64,000 bases of DNA from Leifsonia sp. C5G2 (lineage in GTDB: Bacteria; Actinomycetota; Actinomycetes; Actinomycetales; Microbacteriaceae). The position numbers and the translations under genes were made by a program. This document shows, piece after piece, positions 59,916 through 64,000 of the stretch. The stretch spans positions 1-64,000 of the forward strand of contig NZ_JABFMV010000017.1 in the NCBI RefSeq assembly GCF_013359685.1, written 5' to 3'. Below the pieces are notes generated by a model. The model was not told the origin of the DNA, did not search any database, and saw only the letters and a program-made list of their open reading frames with translations. Within the stretch, counting starts at the first letter, position 1. Each line of letters opens with the position of its first letter.

Positions 59916-62144
59916 ATGACCAATCACGCCGGGCGGGACAACCACTCCGTCCCCACCCAGACCGTGCAGACCGGTCCGGATGCGCACGCCCACCACGACA
60001 CGGCCCGACCGGAAGAACCGAAGACGTCCACCCACGCCGGCCACGACGTGGCGGGCCACGACGGTCACGATATGGATGGGCATAGTGGGCACGACATGAC
60101 TGGGCACGCCGGTCACGGCGACCACGTCGGGCAATTCCGTCGCCTATTCTGGATCATGCTGGTCGTGGCCGTGCCCGTCGTCGTCTTCTCGCAAATGTTC
60201 GCGATGATCCTCGGCTACCACCTCCCCGACGCTGCATGGATCGGCTGGATCTCGCCGGTCCTGGGCACGGTCATGTACGTGTGGGGTGGGAGGCCATTCC
60301 TCACCGGTGCCGTCGCTGAACTTCGTTCCCGGAAACCCGGGATGATGCTGCTGATCGCTTTGGCCATCACGGTCGCGTTCTTCGCATCGTGGGGCGCGAG
60401 CCTCGGGATCCTCGACCACCAGCTCGACTTTTGGTGGGAACTCGCCCTGCTGATCGTGATCATGCTTCTCGGGCACTGGATCGAAATGCGATCTCTCGCC
60501 CAAACAACCTCCGCGCTCGACTCCCTGGCCGCGCTCCTACCGGACGAGGCCGAACGGGTCGACGGTGACCAGACCATACCGGTACCACCGTCCGAGTTGC
60601 AGGTCGGGGACGTTGTCGTGGTTCGACCCGGCGGCCGCGTCCCGGCCGACGGAAAAATCGTGGACGGTTCGGCGAGCATGGACGAGTCCATGATCACCGG
60701 TGAATCGCGCACCGTCCGACGCGGTACAGGTGACACCGTCATCGCCGGGACGGTCGCCACCGACTCCGGCCTGCGGGTAGAGATCACCGCCGTCGGCGAT
60801 GACACCGCCCTGGCCGGCATTCAACGCCTGGTCACTGAAGCGCAAAACTCATCCTCCCGCGCCCAACGGATTGCCGACACCGCTGCTGGATGGCTCTTCT
60901 GGTTCGCTCTCGGCTCCGGCATCATCACAGCGATCGTCTGGACCCTGATCGGACTCCCAAACGACGCCGTCGTGCGCACCATCACCGTTCTGGTGATCGC
61001 CTGCCCGCACGCACTCGGCCTCGCGATCCCGCTCGTCGTGTCGATCGCGACCGAGAGAGCGGCTCGTGGCGGCGTGCTGATCAAGGACCGGCTGGCGCTG
61101 GAGAGCATGCGGACGGTGAACACCGTCCTGTTCGACAAGACTGGAACGCTCACCAAGGGCGAACCAACCGTGTCCGCGATCGAAGCGACCGACGATCACG
61201 GAGAGGACCGTGTGCTCGCCCTGGCTGCCGCCGCAGAGACCGACTCCGAACATCCACTTGCCCGAGCGATCGTGAACGCGGCAAAGGAGCGGCAGCTCAC
61301 CGTACCGAGAGCCACCGGATTCGAATCGTCCCCGGCGATCGGTGTAGCTGTAACGGTTGACGGTTCTCGAGTCCAGGTCGGCGGCCCGCGCCTTCTGGCG
61401 CAGGAGAACGGCTACGAACTCGATGTCGCCTACGACTGGCGCGAAGAGGGAGCGATCATCCTGCACGTACTGGTCGACGGGCAGGTCGTCGGCGCGCTCA
61501 AACTCGCCGACGAAGTGCGCGAAGAGTCCAGGCAAGCCGTCGAAGCGCTTCACGCCCAGAACGTGCACGTCGTCATGATCACCGGCGACGCTGACGCTGT
61601 CGCAAAATCCGTTGCCACCGAACTCGGAATCGACCGCTACTTCGCTGGTGTGCGCCCGGAAGACAAATCCGCCAAGGTGAAAGAACTCCAGGCCGAAGGA
61701 CGCAAGGTGGCGATGGTGGGTGATGGTGTCAACGACGCGCCCGCGCTGGCCCAGGCCGACGTCGGGATCGCGATCGGCGCCGGCACTGATGTCGCGATCG
61801 CGTCCGCCGGCGTCATTCTCGCCAGCGACGATCCCCGCTCGGTGCTCTCGGTCATCCAGCTGTCCCGAGCCAGTTACCAGAAGATGAAGCAAAACTTGTG
61901 GTGGGCGGCCGGCTACAACTTGATCTCGGTCCCGCTCGCGGCGGGCGTTCTGGCTCCCATAGGATTCGTGTTGCCGATGTCGGTCGGTGCGATCTTGATG
62001 TCGCTGTCCACGATCGTCGTCGCACTGAACGCGCAGCTGTTGCGTCGCCTGGACTTGCGACCAGAAGTGAGCACCCGTGCCATGCTCGATCGAACCGATC
62101 GAACCGATCAACCTGCTCAGCCAGAGCTGGCGCGTCAGTCGTAA
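59916..62144 (+). CDS. copB: Copper-exporting P1B-type ATPase, CopB type
   Basis: This 742-residue protein has a His/Gly/Asp-rich N-terminus (residues 20-70, with repeats such as HDVAGHDGHDMDGHSGHDMTGH). There is no HMA domain. The membrane motif is VIACPHALGLAIP (CPH near 365), the phosphorylation site is DKTGTLTKGEP near 407, and [22 protein letters not shown] follows. CPH with a His-rich N-terminus is the CopB subtype, thought to export Cu(II) or Ag. It ends 24 bases before csoR. Confidence 0.9.
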   Translation: MTNHAGRDNHSVPTQTVQTGPDAHAHHDTARPEEPKTSTHAGHDVAGHDGHDMDGHSGHDMTGHAGHGDHVGQFRRLFWIMLVVAVPVVVFSQMFAMILGYHLPDAAWIGWISPVLGTVMYVWGGRPFLTGAVAELRSRKPGMMLLIALAITVAFFASWGASLGILDHQLDFWWELALLIVIMLLGHWIEMRSLAQTTSALDSLAALLPDEAERVDGDQTIPVPPSELQVGDVVVVRPGGRVPADGKIVDGSASMDESMITGESRTVRRGTGDTVIAGTVATDSGLRVEITAVGDDTALAGIQRLVTEAQNSSSRAQRIADTAAGWLFWFALGSGIITAIVWTLIGLPNDAVVRTITVLVIACPHALGLAIPLVVSIATERAARGGVLIKDRLALESMRTVNTVLFDKTGTLTKGEPTVSAIEATDDHGEDRVLALAAAAETDSEHPLARAIVNAAKERQLTVPRATGFESSPAIGVAVTVDGSRVQVGGPRLLAQENGYELDVAYDWREEGAIILHVLVDGQVVGALKLADEVREESRQAVEALHAQNVHVVMITGDADAVAKSVATELGIDRYFAGVRPEDKSAKVKELQAEGRKVAMVGDGVNDAPALAQADVGIAIGAGTDVAIASAGVILASDDPRSVLSVIQLSRASYQKMKQNLWWAAGYNLISVPLAAGVLAPIGFVLPMSVGAILMSLSTIVVALNAQLLRRLDLRPEVSTRAMLDRTDRTDQPAQPELARQS

Positions 62145-62168
62145 AACGCACCCGAAGAAAGACAGACG

Positions 62169-62471
62169 ATGGACACCGCTACCGAATCAACGCATGGCTA
62201 CATCACCGACAAGGACAAGTACCTCAACCGTCTGAAGCGGATCGAGGGCCAGACCCGTGGGGTGTATCGGATGGTCGACGAGGAGCAATATTGCATCGAC
62301 ATCCTCACCCAGATTTCCGCGCTCACCTCGGCGCTGCAATCGGTGGCTCTCGGACTCGTCGACGACCACCTCAAACACTGCGTCACAGACGCGGTCAAGC
62401 TAGGCGGCGCGGAAGCGGACGCCAAGATCAAAGAAGCATCGGACGCGATAGCGCGGTTAGTCCGGTCGTAA
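62169..62471 (+). CDS. csoR: Copper-sensing repressor CsoR
   Basis: This 100-residue all-helical protein has the Cu(I) ligand set Cys42, His67 and Cys71 (EEQYCIDILTQISALTSAL ... DDHLKHC), with the same spacing as mycobacterial CsoR Cys36/His61/Cys65. It also has the conserved RLKRIEGQTRG helix. Copper binding releases it from DNA. Boxes of the ATACCCC-N-GGGGTAT type at four places in this window are its likely targets. The gene sits at the end of the copB operon. Confidence 0.9.
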   Translation: MDTATESTHGYITDKDKYLNRLKRIEGQTRGVYRMVDEEQYCIDILTQISALTSALQSVALGLVDDHLKHCVTDAVKLGGAEADAKIKEASDAIARLVRS

Positions 62472-62521
62472 GCACCCGCGAAGGCGGCCTAGACGAGGGC
62501 GGCCGGGAGAAGCTTCAATCC

Positions 62522-64000
62522 TCATCGACCGGGCAATGATGGGGGAGCGCCGCTCGTGTAAGGCCGCTCCGTGGCTCCCGAGGTCGGGACTCGGCGTACG
62601 CGGACCATCAACCAGACCACGAGCACCGCTCCGATCGCGACAAGTGACAGGGCAAAGAGGTACTGCGGCGGGGACCATTCACGAGTTTCCGTCGGTTGAT
62701 ATAGCGCCCGAGTTTGGGTGATGGTTCCAGTGAAGTTCTGGGAAATCGGAAGCCACACCTCGAGCGTCCCGACATAGGATGAAACGTCCGCGTAGACGAA
62801 CCACAGTCCTGGGTGTGGAAGTGAGATTCGACCGGTCGCCCGACCGGACCTGCTCACCGACCCGGCCGCCAGCGGTACCGTAATGGTTTGGCCGGCCCGC
62901 CGGGCAACCAGCCAAGCCCGGCCCGGCATTGTCGCCGTGGTGCTGAAGTCGTCCACGGTAACGGTGAGTTCGCCGCTCCCGTCACCCTGAACCGAAAGTG
63001 CCGCCGTTCCGAAGGACGGCCCCTGCCCAGGATCATGAGCGCTAGCCGGCACCGGTGTGACCAGTGCAAAACTCAACCCGAGCAGGAGAACGATCGTCGC
63101 TGTAACAGCGCGATTCCTGACGCCGACCACAAAGACAGCTACGAGAGCCGCGCCCACCACTGCCATCGTCCACGGCAGAATCGACCCTATCTGCACGTTG
63201 CTGAGCCTGATTGCAGAGAGGAGGGATTCAAGGGCGGCCACGATGCTGGCGGCGACCAGCCATCGCAACCGTGGCAGGCTCTGAAGAAGATCAACGGCCG
63301 CCAGCCCGAGAAGCGCAAGCGGCAGATCCGGCGCCAACCAGCCCGCCCCGGTGAGCCCGGCGGTCAGCGCCGCGCGCAACAGGATGTACGCGACGATCGC
63401 CGTTGTGAGGGCGAATGGGAACCTGGTCGTGCGAATGATCACCCACCCAGCGCTCAGCAACGAGAGCAGGGCAACAGGCAGATAGAGCGTCTCGCTGAAC
63501 TGGGGGACATCTGTGTCGTACTCCATCACAAGGATCTGAGCTGCAGCCAGCACGACGGCGGATAGCCCGATCTGCAACTGGCGCCACGGTCGATCCGAAA
63601 CGCTGACCAGCATCGCACCCAAGAGGACCGTCGTTGAAATTACCGACAGCAGGTGCGGAGGCGACCACAAGACTGCGTCGCGACCAAAAGTGCTGTGCCA
63701 AAAGGCATCAGCGGGAGCGGCGATTGCTGTGGCAGCAGCGCTTGCCGCGGCGAGGATGAACCCCGGCGCGCGACCAAGGGCACTCAGGGAACGAGTATCG
63801 CGAAGTATCCGCATCGCCCAGAGACCCAAAATGACGCCAACCGCGACGATCGATGCGTACAACAGAAGGTGCGGAGGAATCAGGGCACTATCTCGCCCGA
63901 GCGTGGAATGCCACGAGTCGTCCCAATACGCCGACGCGAGCCCCAGCCCGCTCGCGCCGACAATAATCCACCCGCTCGGGCGGCTAACACCGGTCGGCAA
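62522..64000 (-). CDS. Polytopic membrane protein, N-terminus outside window
   Basis: At least 492 residues on the minus strand, entering from the right edge. There are about ten helices. Two copies of a motif face out from the membrane: WHSTLGRDSALIPPHLLLY and WHSTFGRDAVLWSPPHLLSV, each with His, Gly-Arg-Asp and Pro-Pro-His. A secreted-like beta domain follows (LTVTVDDFSTTATMPGRAWLVA...LPHPGLWFVYADVSSYVG), then a final helix. The repeated His motifs suggest metal binding. The family is unknown to me. It is convergent with csoR. Confidence 0.6.
   Translation of the reverse strand: MPTGVSRPSGWIIVGASGLGLASAYWDDSWHSTLGRDSALIPPHLLLYASIVAVGVILGLWAMRILRDTRSLSALGRAPGFILAAASAAATAIAAPADAFWHSTFGRDAVLWSPPHLLSVISTTVLLGAMLVSVSDRPWRQLQIGLSAVVLAAAQILVMEYDTDVPQFSETLYLPVALLSLLSAGWVIIRTTRFPFALTTAIVAYILLRAALTAGLTGAGWLAPDLPLALLGLAAVDLLQSLPRLRWLVAASIVAALESLLSAIRLSNVQIGSILPWTMAVVGAALVAVFVVGVRNRAVTATIVLLLGLSFALVTPVPASAHDPGQGPSFGTAALSVQGDGSGELTVTVDDFSTTATMPGRAWLVARRAGQTITVPLAAGSVSRSGRATGRISLPHPGLWFVYADVSSYVGTLEVWLPISQNFTGTITQTRALYQPTETREWSPPQYLFALSLVAIGAVLVVWLMVRVRRVPTSGATERPYTSGAPPSLPGR

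Noticed and set aside
1-64000. tRNA, rRNA or CRISPR loci, and an attachment site at a tRNA
   Set aside because: I saw no cloverleaf with a T-loop GTTCRA pattern, no rRNA-like stretches and no spaced repeats by eye. A covariance search would be needed to exclude them fully.

Overview
The window reads as one high-GC (Gram-positive) actinobacterial DNA. Gene-dense coding with many GTG starts, ATGA/GTGA overlaps, a CsoR-type copper regulator, a CmtR-type sensor, a DUF3566 protein and ResB/CcsB cytochrome maturation all fit Actinobacteria. A Microbacteriaceae-like host is my best guess, not proven here. It looks like a plasmid or integrated conjugative element loaded with metal-resistance cargo.

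Layout. (1) 1-9.9 kb is a mobility backbone: a partial HNH protein, a DUF4913-like protein, ssb, an ImmA/IrrE-PIN (DUF4411) pair, a MobF relaxase-helicase (traA), an IS3-family element with a damaged orfB, and an ArdC-like antirestriction protein. (2) 9.9-13.9 kb is a decaying cargo block: a PEP-synthase/rifampin-phosphotransferase-like gene split by a frameshift, a PadR regulator with a palindromic operator, a frameshifted HAAS-type membrane gene and a DUF2306-like membrane protein. (3) 13.9-19.9 kb is an arsenic cluster: arsN1-like, arsR, arsO-like, an arsR-arsC fusion, two more arsC, trxB and an aquaporin in place of a pump. (4) 20-24.3 kb is a mercury operon: merR, merA, merB, a MerT-like protein, a TlpA-like lipoprotein and a CcdA-like protein. 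(5) 24.4-30.4 kb holds an IS481, a CmtR/CDF cadmium-lead module, an IS110, repeated GA-rich elements and a dead ligD fragment. (6) 30.4-64 kb is a very large copper island.

The copper island is the most unusual part. It opens with an eight-gene operon for the membrane arm of respiratory complex I (NuoA, H, J, K, L, M, N-like). There is no NADH or Fe-S module, and the place of NuoB/C/D is taken by one cysteine-poor protein with a His/Met-rich segment. A class I (metal-independent) aldolase follows. Then come four secreted peptidoglycan-hydrolase-like proteins built from two N-terminal and two C-terminal modules, a lipoprotein, ResA-Lgt-ResB-CcsB-CcdA, DUF305, a multicopper oxidase, CopZ, two copper P-type ATPases, a YHS protein, CsoR and a polytopic membrane protein. 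Seventeen-base boxes of the type ATACCCC-N-GGGGTAT lie before the complex-I-like operon, the first peptidase, the DUF6153-like/DUF305/oxidase group and copZ, so I infer that CsoR controls most of the island.

Several genes carry frameshifts or stops (PEP-synthase-like, HAAS-like, the CmtR neighbour, IS3 orfB, ligD), mostly between cargo modules. Some may be sequencing errors, which cannot be decided from this window.
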